A DNA stretch of 64,000 nucleotides from Winogradskyella endarachnes (GCF_009741275.1 NZ_WOWS01000001.1:868001-932000), one strand, 5' to 3'; positions 8,462 through 17,161 are shown, counted from the stretch's first letter. Numbers and translations are program-made. The notes: generated by a model from the letters alone, not told the origin.

Positions 8462-10138
8462 ATGAAAAAATTAAAATTAGTACTTTTTAGCTTAGCGTTT
8501 TCTTTATTGATGTTTACATCTTGTACTAACAATGAATCTATTATTGAAAATCAACAACAAACTGAAGAAAGTGAATCAATTACAGCTGCACTTGCTGCAT
8601 TAACAATACAGTTTGATTCTGACGGTAATGTTACACAAACCGATAATCCTGCTGGTAATATTGTTTTAGACTTCTGTTTTGATTTTGTTTACCCCATTAC
8701 CTTATCTTATAACAACGGTACAGCAGTTACTGTTGATGACTTAAATGGGATTATCAGCATTTTATTAACATCAACCGACCAATTATACGTTAATGGAATT
8801 GCTTTTCCTTTTAATGTAGAGACCTTTAATAATGACACTAATGCTATTGAAGTTGTAACAATTAATAATGAAGAAGAATTTATTGATTTAATTGAAGATT
8901 GTGATTTTGATGATATTGAAACTTGTGAATGCTTCGAAATTTATGATCCTGTTTGTGTAGAAATAACCGATCCTAGCGGAAACACCTTTATTGTTACTTA
9001 CCCAAACGAGTGCTATGCTGAGTGTGATGGCTTTGAAGAAGATGATTTTATTGAAAATTGCGAAGAAGACTATTACTCTGGTGGAGGAAATGAATGTTTT
9101 GAATTTAATTTCCCTATAGATATCATCATTGAAAATGGAAATGTAATTACTATTAATTCTCTCGAAGATTTTGGTAATGCAACTTATAATGTATATAACT
9201 TTGATTTTGTTTATCCATTTACAATATCTGTATATGACAATAACCAAGCCATTACAGTAACCATCAATAGCGTTGAAGATTTAGAAAATATATTAGAAGA
9301 ATGCAACGAAGATTATAATGATGATGACTGCCAATATGATAGTACTAGTTTAGAAAATACCTTAATTGCTAGTTGTGAATTATACAACATTGAATTATAC
9401 GACCTTAATGGCAACATTGTAAATGCATATAATGTAAACTTCAATCAAAACGGTGAGTTTATCGTTACTGGAGAAATTACTGTAACAGAAATAGCTACTT
9501 GGAACATTACAAGTACTAATGATACTCTTATTTTAAACATAGATGGTTTACAAGACTTTGGATTACTTAATGGTAGTTGGATTTTTGATTGTGATGATGA
9601 TGACTTAGAATTTTATAATGACAGCTACATAATAGAACTAGATTGTGACGGTGTTAATGAGGATTGTGAAGAATGTGGTGATGAGCCAATAGATCCTGTT
9701 TGTGTTAATATTGATGGTACTACGGTTGTCTTTGATAATGCGTGCTATGCCATATGTGCTGGTTATACAGAAGCTGATTTTGTATTCTGTAACTCTGGAA
9801 ATGATGTTTGTTTACCAAGTGCTATTTCAGATGCACTAACTAACAATTCTGGTTGGTCTATTAGTGACTATAACGACTCAGAAGAATTTGTTGATTATAA
9901 TATTACTTTTAATTCTGATGGCACCTTAGAATGGATGAGTAACGGAGCTGTTTTTAATGGTAATTGGTCTGCTAGCGAAAATTCAGTAAACGGTAACATG
10001 CTATCTCTAAGTTTTTCTGGACCAAACCTACAACAAGCAAGTGGTGATTGGATGATTATTGATTGTGATTTACCATGTTCTATATCATTATTATCTAATA
10101 ATGGAGACGAAATGTTACTGAGCAGAGACTGTGATTAA
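8462..10138 (+). CDS. Large acidic lipoprotein with two Kazal-like motifs
   Basis: A 558-aa secreted lipoprotein with a lipobox Cys at residue 21 (MFTSC). It is very rich in Asp, Glu, Asn and Cys. Related strand repeats of the form C/N-F-x-F-x-[YF]-P occur near residues 72, 212 and 247. Two Cys-rich segments match the Kazal pattern: C157-x7-C165, Y180-x3-C184-x3-C188 and C200; and C405, C414, C428-x3-C432 and C443. Two lipocalin-like segments with G-S/N-W motifs follow (about 297-395 and 450-558). Kazal domains are known protease inhibitors, but inhibition is untested here. The gene is divergent from the ECF sigma gene and has the same promoter-like motif as fecR, so it is a probable member of that regulon. 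Confidence 0.75.
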   Translation: MKKLKLVLFSLAFSLLMFTSCTNNESIIENQQQTEESESITAALAALTIQFDSDGNVTQTDNPAGNIVLDFCFDFVYPITLSYNNGTAVTVDDLNGIISILLTSTDQLYVNGIAFPFNVETFNNDTNAIEVVTINNEEEFIDLIEDCDFDDIETCECFEIYDPVCVEITDPSGNTFIVTYPNECYAECDGFEEDDFIENCEEDYYSGGGNECFEFNFPIDIIIENGNVITINSLEDFGNATYNVYNFDFVYPFTISVYDNNQAITVTINSVEDLENILEECNEDYNDDDCQYDSTSLENTLIASCELYNIELYDLNGNIVNAYNVNFNQNGEFIVTGEITVTEIATWNITSTNDTLILNIDGLQDFGLLNGSWIFDCDDDDLEFYNDSYIIELDCDGVNEDCEECGDEPIDPVCVNIDGTTVVFDNACYAICAGYTEADFVFCNSGNDVCLPSAISDALTNNSGWSISDYNDSEEFVDYNITFNSDGTLEWMSNGAVFNGNWSASENSVNGNMLSLSFSGPNLQQASGDWMIIDCDLPCSISLLSNNGDEMLLSRDCD

Positions 10139-10180
10139 ATAAATTAATATTAATTTATAAGTTAGTAAATTGATTAAAAA

Positions 10181-10208
10181 AAGCCTTCAAGAATAAACTT
10201 TAAGGCTT
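10181..10208. terminator. Bidirectional terminator between lipoprotein gene and dps
   Basis: Stem AAGCCTT / AAGGCTT with an A-rich run on the left and T-rich sequence on the right. It lies between two converging genes and can serve both. Confidence 0.65.
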
Positions 10209-10226
10209 CTTTATTTATAAAAAAAA

Positions 10227-10706
10227 TTATACTGTTTCTCCCAGCCAAGCTTTCATCATCCAAACTGTTTTTTCTTGCTCGGTAATAAAATCACTCATCA
10301 TAGCGCTAGTACCTTCATCATTTGCATCTCCTGCATTTTCAAGAATAGAACGTTCTAATTTTAACAACTCGGTAAGTGAATTTACAATAAGCTCAACGGC
10401 TTTTTCATCAACTGATACGTTTTTACCAATAGGCACTTTTGCAGCTTTTACATAATCGTCAAATGTATGTAAAGGCGTGGCTCCTAAAGTTAAAATTCGC
10501 TCAGCAATTTCATCTACTTTTAAATTTGCTTCTGTATATAATTCCTCAAATTTTTCATGTAAGTTAAAAAAAGCTCTTCCCTGTATATTCCAGTGAATTC
10601 CACGTAAATTTTGATAATATAGTTGAAAATTTGCTAGCAACTGATTTAATTCTTCAGCTAATTCTTCTGTTTTTTTGGTATCTAAACCAATGCTATTTAG
10701 TTTCAT
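10227..10706 (-). CDS. dps: Dps family ferritin-like DNA-protection protein
   Basis: A 159-aa four-helix-bundle protein. The ferroxidase ligands of Dps proteins are visible: His in LRGIHWNIQG and the downstream HEKFEELYTEANLKVDEIAERI helix with Asp and Glu. Dps dodecamers oxidise ferrous iron with peroxide and store it, protecting DNA. The gene is divergent from an OxyR-type regulator with about 100 bp between them, the classical peroxide-response arrangement. A TAAATTTG element lies upstream. Confidence 0.93.
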   Translation of the reverse strand: MKLNSIGLDTKKTEELAEELNQLLANFQLYYQNLRGIHWNIQGRAFFNLHEKFEELYTEANLKVDEIAERILTLGATPLHTFDDYVKAAKVPIGKNVSVDEKAVELIVNSLTELLKLERSILENAGDANDEGTSAMMSDFITEQEKTVWMMKAWLGETV

Positions 10707-10728
10707 AATTATTTACTTTTTTGTTACT

Positions 10729-10736
10729 CAAATTTA
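10729..10736 (-). promoter_or_regulatory. -7 element of the dps promoter
   Basis: TAAATTTG on the minus strand, matching the Bacteroidota TAnnTTTG consensus, 22 bases upstream of the dps start. No clear TTG -33 element is visible, which would fit a promoter that needs an activator such as OxyR. Confidence 0.5.
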
Positions 10737-10808
10737 CGAAATAATAAGGTTTATTAAGCATAGATTATATGAATAGTTTTTATACTTTTATAGCCAAATC
10801 AAATAGTC

Positions 10809-11747
10809 ATGACGATCACACAACTGAAATATGCATTAGCCATTGCAGAACATAAAAATTTTACTAAGGCAGCAGAAAAATGCTTTGTTACGCAACCCAC
10901 TTTAAGTACTCAAATACAGAAGTTAGAAGATGAATTGGATATTATAATTTTTGATCGTGGAAAAAAACCAATTGAATTAACCGAAGTTGGTCGTAAAATT
11001 GTATTTCAAGCTAGAAATATTGTAAACGAAGCGGATAGAATACAAGATATCGTTGATCAGCAAAAAGGGTTTATTGGTGGCGAATTTAGATTAGGAATAA
11101 TCCCAACCGTTATGCCTACATTACTCCCTATGTTTTTAAAGAATTTTATTAAAAAATTCCCTAAAATTAAACTTAAGATTGAAGAATTAACTACCGAAGA
11201 GATTTTAACGCGTATAAGTGACGGTCATTTAGATGCTGCAATTGCTGCAACACCTTTAGAAAGCGATAATATTAAAGAACGTGTTTTATATTACGAACCT
11301 TTTGTAGCCTATATCCCAGAAAACCATAGATTAAGAGAAAACAAAACCATTGAGGTTGCTGATTTAGATATCGATGATATGTTGCTTTTAGAAGATGGAC
11401 ATTGTTTTAGAGATGGCGTTATTAATCTTTGTAAAACATTTAAAGATCAAATGGATGATAATTTTCAATTAGAAAGTGGTAGTATTGAAACGCTTATAAA
11501 ATTATCTAACGAAGGTATGGGAATGACCTTACTCCCTTATCTACATACTTTAGATGTTAATGAAAATTTTAGTAAACATATTAGACATTTTAAAGAACCT
11601 TCACCTGCAAGAGAAGTGAGTATTATTTATCATAAAAGTGAATTAAAAATGCAAATTATTAATGCTCTCCACGAGGTAATTTCTGGTATAATACGTGGCG
11701 CAATTGCTTTTCAGAATGTAGAAATTATTAGCCCTAAGGCTAAATAA
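10809..11747 (+). CDS. oxyR: LysR-type peroxide sensor OxyR
   Basis: A 312-aa LysR-type regulator with an N-terminal winged HTH (about 1-60) and a type 2 periplasmic-binding-like effector domain. The redox cysteines of OxyR are present: GHC at residue 199 followed by FRD, and C208 in INLC, the same numbering as in E. coli OxyR. On peroxide these form a disulfide that switches the regulator on. Its position back to back with dps supports the assignment. A strong terminator follows. Confidence 0.95.
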   Translation: MTITQLKYALAIAEHKNFTKAAEKCFVTQPTLSTQIQKLEDELDIIIFDRGKKPIELTEVGRKIVFQARNIVNEADRIQDIVDQQKGFIGGEFRLGIIPTVMPTLLPMFLKNFIKKFPKIKLKIEELTTEEILTRISDGHLDAAIAATPLESDNIKERVLYYEPFVAYIPENHRLRENKTIEVADLDIDDMLLLEDGHCFRDGVINLCKTFKDQMDDNFQLESGSIETLIKLSNEGMGMTLLPYLHTLDVNENFSKHIRHFKEPSPAREVSIIYHKSELKMQIINALHEVISGIIRGAIAFQNVEIISPKAK

Positions 11748-11766
11748 ATACTGGATAATAAAAAAA

Positions 11767-11798
11767 CCTTGTTACATAAGATTGTGACAAGGTTTTTT
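11767..11798 (+). terminator. Rho-independent terminator after oxyR
   Basis: Stem CCTTGTTAC / GTGACAAGG with one G-T pair and an 8-nt loop, followed by six T residues. A-runs on the left allow it to serve the convergent barrel gene as well. Confidence 0.85.
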
Positions 11799-11819
11799 AT
11801 TTAAATTCTAAATTTTGTT

Positions 11820-12815
11820 CTAAATAGCATAATTCACATACAACGAAAAACGTTGTTGAGACTCTACATTATCTCCAAATAAATTCTGACTTACTGGCAA
11901 AGTATAACTAGCTCCAAAAATAAATTTATCAATGGCTAATTCTGAACCTAAAGATGCATTAAGAATACTTCCATCTGTATCTTGCAATGTTTCATCATAT
12001 TGTTTAATAGAATCATAAACATCACCTGATAAGCCTATAAATGGCATTATATTCATTTTCTCTCTGGCAAAAACAGTATATACATTAGCAGAATAACTAA
12101 ACTGATTACCAAATTGGTAATCATTTTTATTCTCACCTTTTAGATAATAACTAAATAACGTATTTACACCAATTTTATCACTTCCGTAGTTATAACCCAC
12201 AGAGAAAATACCATCTACACTACCTGTACCAACTTGGAAGCCTGGATTTACATTATCGGTTAAGCGCTCTTCAAACTTTCCAGTTGGTAATTTTACGCCT
12301 ATTCCAAATTGAATAGAATGTCCTGAAGCTTCTTTTGTTAAGTTATAATCAATTGTTGTAGAATCTTTCTTCTTTTTATAAAACATTAATTTGTACCAAC
12401 CAATGGCACTAACATCGCCAAGTCCATTTAAATTTTCTGTTTCACTTTCTAATTTTCTGCTTAAATCTTGGTATGGCACATTTGCTGTAACATAGAAATT
12501 ATCATTTATTGGGACCTGAGCCCACAACTGAATTGTATTAAATTTTTCTGTACTTGTTGGCGAATTTGTAAAAATGCCTGCTTTAGACTCAAAACTTTGG
12601 TAGATATAGCGTACACCAACAAAATTTGCATTGCTCAACGTACCAAAACCAAAACTACCACTACTTGTAGAGCACCCACATAAATCGCAAAACCACTTAA
12701 ATTGATGACTATTACTACATAAAGTATTAGGATTGTGAGCCTTTAAATTTGTAGTACTACAAATTAATAGCACAATTAAAATTAGTTTTATTTTAAAATT
12801 CTGCAAAACGTTCAT
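11820..12815 (-). CDS. Outer-membrane beta-barrel protein with N-terminal Cys cluster, copper operon
   Basis: A 331-aa protein with a signal peptide (about 1-26) and a predicted barrel of alternating strands ending in an amphipathic C-terminal strand. The mature N-terminus has four cysteines, C33, C43, C46 and C48 (CDLCGCSTSSG), which could bind metal or form disulfides. It resembles uncharacterised 'transporter' barrels found beside MbnP and MauG-like genes in Bacteroidota. Its start lies 23 bp inside the diheme peroxidase gene, so the two are probably translationally coupled. The transported substrate is unknown; copper is suggested by context only. Confidence 0.65.
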   Translation of the reverse strand: MNVLQNFKIKLILIVLLICSTTNLKAHNPNTLCSNSHQFKWFCDLCGCSTSSGSFGFGTLSNANFVGVRYIYQSFESKAGIFTNSPTSTEKFNTIQLWAQVPINDNFYVTANVPYQDLSRKLESETENLNGLGDVSAIGWYKLMFYKKKKDSTTIDYNLTKEASGHSIQFGIGVKLPTGKFEERLTDNVNPGFQVGTGSVDGIFSVGYNYGSDKIGVNTLFSYYLKGENKNDYQFGNQFSYSANVYTVFAREKMNIMPFIGLSGDVYDSIKQYDETLQDTDGSILNASLGSELAIDKFIFGASYTLPVSQNLFGDNVESQQRFSLYVNYAI

Positions 12816-13839
12816 CTTCTAAAAATTCAGTATCGGTTAAAGTATTTAAGAAAGCAATTAAGCTTTCCTTCTCATAATCAGACAGTGTTATACCATAACT
12901 ACCATCTTCTCTTAACAATAATGGATCTACATTTCCATTATCTATAGCTCCATTATCATAAAAATCTAAAACGGCTTCTAAGGTTGTAAATCTGCCATCG
13001 TGCATATAAGGGTATGTAACTACAACATTACGTAAACTCGGGACTTTAAATTTGTATAAATCTTCCGTGTTTTCTAAAATATCGTAACTTCCTTTATCAT
13101 CTAACAATGGATTTATAGGCAAACCATTATTTCTAAAACTTTGGTCAGAAAATAAATCTGTTGCATGGCAAGTAGCACATTTATTATTAAATGTATTTAG
13201 TCCATCGGTTTCAAGCGCAGTAAAAGTTACATTATCTTCATTTCTAACATATTTATCATATTTAGAGTTTGAAGACACCATCATAACCATAAACTGAGAT
13301 AATGCTTTTAACATATTCTCAGTGTTAACTTCACCATCTTCAAAAGCACGTGCAAATTTGTCTTGGTAATCAGTATCTGCCTCTAATTTTGAAATCACAT
13401 TACTCAATGTTTCATTCATTTCTACTTCACTTGTTAAAGGAATAATGGGTTGCAAGTCTAAATGTGTTGCAGCACCATCCCACATAAATGATGTTTGGTA
13501 GGCTAAATTTTGAATAGGCTGTGCATTTCTTGTCCCAACGCCTCCATCTACACCATGACTTAAATTATGGCCATGATGCGTAAATGCAAATGCTTGTTCA
13601 TGACAAAAAGCACATGCAATAGCGTTGTTAGAAGATAATTTACCTTCGTAGAATAAATCCTTACCCAATTCAAAACCAGCTTCGGTTATAGGGTTATTAT
13701 CCATATTATAAACCATATCCGGAAAATTAGAAGGCATTTCTACCTCTACTGAAACAGGCTCATATTTTGCTATATCTGAAGATTCAGAACAAGAAAATAC
13801 CAATACCATCACAAGTAGCATTTCTCTTATATATCTCAT
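12793..13839 (-). CDS. Diheme cytochrome c peroxidase, MauG/MbnH-like lipoprotein
   Basis: A 348-aa lipoprotein (lipobox Cys at residue 17, VFSC) with two c-type heme sites, CAFCH at 76-80 and CATCH at 221-225, and a YPYMHDGR segment near the second heme. This is the CCP/MauG fold. Because the adjacent gene encodes an MbnP-like protein, the closer comparison is MbnH, which oxidises a Trp of MbnP to kynurenine for copper binding; ordinary peroxide detoxification is the alternative. The start is set at ATG 13839; a TTG two codons upstream is less likely. It overlaps the barrel gene by 23 bp. Confidence 0.85.
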   Translation of the reverse strand: MRYIREMLLVMVLVFSCSESSDIAKYEPVSVEVEMPSNFPDMVYNMDNNPITEAGFELGKDLFYEGKLSSNNAIACAFCHEQAFAFTHHGHNLSHGVDGGVGTRNAQPIQNLAYQTSFMWDGAATHLDLQPIIPLTSEVEMNETLSNVISKLEADTDYQDKFARAFEDGEVNTENMLKALSQFMVMMVSSNSKYDKYVRNEDNVTFTALETDGLNTFNNKCATCHATDLFSDQSFRNNGLPINPLLDDKGSYDILENTEDLYKFKVPSLRNVVVTYPYMHDGRFTTLEAVLDFYDNGAIDNGNVDPLLLREDGSYGITLSDYEKESLIAFLNTLTDTEFLEDERFAEF

Positions 13840-13856
13840 AATCAATAGTTTATATT

Positions 13857-13889
13857 AAATCACTGGGAATATAAAATTCCCAATGATTT
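13857..13889 (-). other. Intercistronic hairpin between mbnP-like and peroxidase genes
   Basis: A 14-bp stem with one mismatch (AAATCACTGGGAAT / ATTCCCAATGATTT) and a 5-nt loop sits in the 59-bp gap. There is no T-run after it on the minus strand, so it is less a terminator than a candidate mRNA-stability or partial-attenuation structure that would favour the MbnP-like transcript. Confidence 0.6.
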
Positions 13890-13898
13890 TAATATTGA

Positions 13899-14699
13899 TT
13901 AATCGTTATGTACATGGTGAACCTCAAACATCGTTTGTACATTAGATGCTATAATTGGTGTTTCTGTTTCGTCTGTATGTACTTGATCGTAACCATCTGC
14001 AAAATTTACTGTTGTGGCTCCATCAAACACTTTAGAAATATCTGCAACAATATGTACTTCTGGCGAATTTTCCTCTCTTACTAAAACTGTATTTGGAAAG
14101 GATAAAGTCACTTCTCTATAATTATCTAAAGCTTCACCAACGCTTCCCATATGAATATTTAATGGTTCGTCTGTAACTGTATCTGTTGAAAATGTACCAT
14201 CAAATCTTACAAACTTATAACCAGAAGCCCAACTCCACATCATACCTTCTTCTGAAGCTAAATCTAAAAAGTCTCCTTGGCCATCTGCACCAAGTGCAAA
14301 ACGCTCTTGATCTATACCAATACCAAAAGTGATTTCTGTATAATCTGCAGCATCAATATCATTTAACGTTATATAAATTTCGCCAGCATTATTACCATTT
14401 AATTCGCTAACTATAAATACATTCTCTTCTGTTGGGTAAGTAAATGTATTACCTTCGGTATCAGTTACTCTTACATTACTAATAATGTATTTTACGTTAG
14501 TTAATTTAAAAGATTCGTTATTAGATTTTGAATAAGACGTCTCAAAGATAAAATCTTGATCACCAACAGAATTATCAAATTTTAGAATTAATTCTCCTGT
14601 CTCACCAGATAAATCTTCTTCATTATCATCATTGTCTATAGAACAGTTTGTAAATATTGCGCACGCCAAAAGTGCAAATGTATATTTAAGTAATTTCAT
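13899..14699 (-). CDS. MbnP family (copper-binding) lipoprotein
   Basis: A 266-aa lipoprotein (lipobox Cys at residue 19, FTNC). It shows the MbnP pattern: a strand-rich first half with YIISNVRVTD, then GMMWSWASGYKFVRFDG at 152-168 with Trp155 and Trp157, and a His-rich C-terminus (HHVH). In methanotroph MbnP/CorA proteins a Trp is converted to kynurenine by a partner diheme enzyme and takes part in copper binding. The peroxidase gene directly downstream fits this pairing. Which Trp would be modified cannot be told from sequence. Confidence 0.82.
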   Translation of the reverse strand: MKLLKYTFALLACAIFTNCSIDNDDNEEDLSGETGELILKFDNSVGDQDFIFETSYSKSNNESFKLTNVKYIISNVRVTDTEGNTFTYPTEENVFIVSELNGNNAGEIYITLNDIDAADYTEITFGIGIDQERFALGADGQGDFLDLASEEGMMWSWASGYKFVRFDGTFSTDTVTDEPLNIHMGSVGEALDNYREVTLSFPNTVLVREENSPEVHIVADISKVFDGATTVNFADGYDQVHTDETETPIIASNVQTMFEVHHVHND

Positions 14700-14769
14700 T
14701 TGTTTTTGTTTTATTTTATAATTTGAAAATGTAATGGATAAATAGAACTATCCAAGTCTAAAAATAAAA

Positions 14770-15147
14770 CTATGCCATTGGAGGCTTAAAATGGTAGTAA
14801 TTAAAATGGTAAGTGTAACCGTTATTATTTGAGTTAATTTTTTGCTTTTCTATGTAATAAGAAAAGCTTTTAATCTCTAAAACTGGTAGTTTTTGAGTAA
14901 AAACAGGAAAAAATGAATCGTAATAACTAGTTATGGCTTTACCAGAATCATCTGTATTGTTTACCGCTGTAAGTTGTTTAGCTAAATGACACTTTCCATT
15001 ACATTTTAGTTCTGGCTTATCTGTATTTACACAATAAGTTTCTATTATGTAATCTATATTTAGCTGATAATACAAAACATTACCAACCATGTATAATGAT
15101 CTAAGAGAAATAGATAAAAGTAATATGAAGATAAATACCTTCCTCAA
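14770..15147 (-). CDS. Small membrane-anchored protein with CNGKC motif, first gene of copper operon
   Basis: A 125-aa protein with one N-terminal hydrophobic segment (about 3-28) and a soluble part carrying C39 and C49-x3-C53-His54 (CNGKCH), plus a His/Tyr-rich C-terminus ending HFKPPMA. The Cys/His content suggests metal binding; I do not recognise a characterised family. The start is TTG at 15147, supported by a TAACTTTG promoter element 18 bases upstream and by the need for the basic residues before the hydrophobic segment; the next Met is inside the helix. It is the first of four minus-strand genes (this one, MbnP-like, MauG-like, barrel). Confidence 0.65.
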   Translation of the reverse strand: MRKVFIFILLLSISLRSLYMVGNVLYYQLNIDYIIETYCVNTDKPELKCNGKCHLAKQLTAVNNTDDSGKAITSYYDSFFPVFTQKLPVLEIKSFSYYIEKQKINSNNNGYTYHFNYYHFKPPMA

Positions 15148-15164
15148 GAGTAATTATTTTTTTT

Positions 15165-15172
15165 CAAAGTTA
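15165..15172 (-). promoter_or_regulatory. -7 element of the copper operon promoter
   Basis: TAACTTTG (minus strand) matches TAnnTTTG and would place the transcript start about 10 bases before the TTG start codon at 15147. Confidence 0.5.
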
Positions 15173-15210
15173 ATTCTATTATTAAAACTCTGAAATTATA
15201 AATCATAAAA

Positions 15211-15232
15211 AAAGCGACTCGTAAGTCGCTTT
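15211..15232 (-). terminator. Terminator of the 65-aa protein gene
   Basis: AGCGACT / AGTCGCT stem with a short loop, flanked by A-runs on the left (T-run on the minus strand). It lies just downstream of the minus-strand gene at 15256. Confidence 0.75.
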
Positions 15233-15255
15233 AATTGTATATCTGTTTTAAATAT

Positions 15256-15453
15256 TTATGCTTTTAAATAAATTAAACATTGGTCTAATTCTGGGTTTTG
15301 ATTGATTAAAGATTGTATATAGATTGTAAGTTCCTCTAATTCATGAGGTAGTAAGCGTCTAACTGCTTTCTGTACTTCCTTACAAAATAATGTGGTATCA
15401 AAACTAACTTTGCTAAGTACCGTTTTAGTGTACTCGTACATTGCTCTTGCCAT
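15256..15453 (-). CDS. Conserved hypothetical protein, 65 aa
   Basis: A short, mostly helical soluble protein (MARAMYEYTKTVLSKVSFD...) with no signal peptide or membrane segment. It resembles small conserved flavobacterial proteins of unknown function. It starts with ATG, stands alone between intergenic stretches and has its own terminator, which together support a real gene. No function can be assigned. Confidence 0.7.
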   Translation of the reverse strand: MARAMYEYTKTVLSKVSFDTTLFCKEVQKAVRRLLPHELEELTIYIQSLINQNPELDQCLIYLKA

Positions 15454-15671
15454 AGGTATTTTTTAGTTTTAGGTTTAAAAAAGTAATCTTCTGTATAGGC
15501 TTTTTGTTTTAATTCTTTTTTAAAGGTAGTAAAAAATTTAAACTACCATATGTTTCTTAAAAAGTTTAACAGCTTATTATGTTAAAAATTACTGTTACCT
15601 CATTAAAACCCAATTAGTTTTTCATTTGTGATAAAAAAATAAATTAAAAAATAGCTAACTTAATAATAAGT

Positions 15672-16499
15672 CTAAAACCTATTATCACCATCTAATAAAT
15701 CTCCTATACCACCTAAAATACTTCCTTCGCCTTTAGAATTTCCTCCTGATCGTGGTGCAGATGCCAAAACTCTTCCTGCCAATCTACTAAATGGTAACGA
15801 TTGAATATAAACTTTGCCTGGTCCTTGGAGTCTTGCAAAAAATAAGCCTTCACCTCCAAAAATTGAATTTTTAATACCTCCAACAAATTCTATATCATAA
15901 TCTACTGATTGCGTAAAACCAATAATACAACCTGTATCTACTCTTAAGGTTTCACCGGCAGCCAACGTTTTTACAGCAGTTGTACCGCCTGCATGAACAA
16001 ATGCCATTCCATCGCCTTCTAGTTTTTGCATTATAAAGCCTTCGCCTCCAAAAAGTCCTCGTCCTAGTTTTTTAGAAAACTCAATGCCTACACTAACACC
16101 TTTTGCTGCACACAAAAAAGCATCTTTTTGGCAAATAAATTTTCCGCCATACTCTTGTAAATCAATAGGAATAATTTTACCAGGATAAGGCGACGCAAAT
16201 GATACGTTTCGTTTTCCTGTTAAATCATTGTAAAAAGCGGTCATAAATAAACTCTCACCAGTTAAAATTCGTTTACCTGCACCTAAAATTTTACCTAAAA
16301 ACCCAGTATCTTTTTGCGAACCATCTCCAAATATTGTATCCATTTTAATACCATCGTCCATCATCATAAAACTTCCTGATTCTGCAATAACTCCTTCTTG
16401 CGGGTCTAATTCTATTTCTACATATTGCATTTCTTCGCCATAGATTCGATAATCGATTTCGTGTGCATCTCTATTACTGTAATTTGATAATTGTTCCAT
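15672..16499 (-). CDS. TIGR00266/AIM24 family protein
   Basis: A 275-aa soluble protein with the Gly-rich beta repeats typical of the AIM24/TIGR00266 family ([26 protein letters not shown]-like turns, and [18 protein letters not shown]). The family folds into a double-psi-type beta trefoil; its bacterial role is unknown. The C-terminal 25 residues are a Gly/Ser tail. It lies on the same strand as the DUF4442 gene, 97 bp downstream of it, so co-transcription is possible. Confidence 0.9.
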   Translation of the reverse strand: MEQLSNYSNRDAHEIDYRIYGEEMQYVEIELDPQEGVIAESGSFMMMDDGIKMDTIFGDGSQKDTGFLGKILGAGKRILTGESLFMTAFYNDLTGKRNVSFASPYPGKIIPIDLQEYGGKFICQKDAFLCAAKGVSVGIEFSKKLGRGLFGGEGFIMQKLEGDGMAFVHAGGTTAVKTLAAGETLRVDTGCIIGFTQSVDYDIEFVGGIKNSIFGGEGLFFARLQGPGKVYIQSLPFSRLAGRVLASAPRSGGNSKGEGSILGGIGDLLDGDNRF

Positions 16500-16596
16500 A
16501 ATATTATAATTTTCGTTTAAAGATTGATTTCTATATATGTTGACGATTTATAAACTTTGTTACAATAGCTGTCAGAATTTAATACAGCACTATTAA

Positions 16597-17052
16597 TTAT
16601 GACTTTACTTTTAAGGTCCATTCAAAATTAAAAGAAGAAACTTCTATGCCTTCAGCATTTACACCATTGGCATTTATCCAAACGGTTTGTCCTTCTCCTG
16701 TTTCAATTGCTTTTGTTATTGCCTCATTTATTTTATGACCCTCTTTACAAGTAAATGTAATTCTACCAGTAGCTTTTTTTGTAAAGGTGGCATTATTGCT
16801 GGCAACTAACATAGAGATTTTTTTTCCGCTTTCTTTAATCTTTTTCATTACTAATGCACCTGTAGTTAATTCTGCAGCCATGCCTTGCACAGCCCAAAAC
16901 ATAGATTTAAATGGGTTTTGGTTTACCCAACGATGTTTTACAGACACAACACAAGTGGTATCATCTAAATGTTTGGTTCTTACACCTGTAAAATACGCGG
17001 CAGGTAACTTAAACATTAAGAACGTGTTGAGTTTTGATGGCGAAATATTCAT
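16597..17052 (-). CDS. DUF4442 domain-containing (hotdog-fold) protein
   Basis: A 151-aa cytoplasmic protein. DUF4442 is a hotdog-fold family related to acyl-CoA thioesterases; the VRTKHLDDTTCVVSVKHRWVNQNPFKSMFWAVQGMAAELTTGAL segment is the conserved helix-strand core. Substrate and reaction are unknown. The start is set at ATG 17052; a GTG seven codons upstream is possible but adds only residues unlike the family start. Confidence 0.85.
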   Translation of the reverse strand: MNISPSKLNTFLMFKLPAAYFTGVRTKHLDDTTCVVSVKHRWVNQNPFKSMFWAVQGMAAELTTGALVMKKIKESGKKISMLVASNNATFTKKATGRITFTCKEGHKINEAITKAIETGEGQTVWINANGVNAEGIEVSSFNFEWTLKVKS

Positions 17053-17161
17053 ATTATAATTTAAAATTTTCACTAAAATAATTGAAAAAACTCAACCTTA
17101 CTAATGTTAACAAAATGTTAATTTTTAGTACTATGCGTAACATAATACCTTTTTAAAGACA

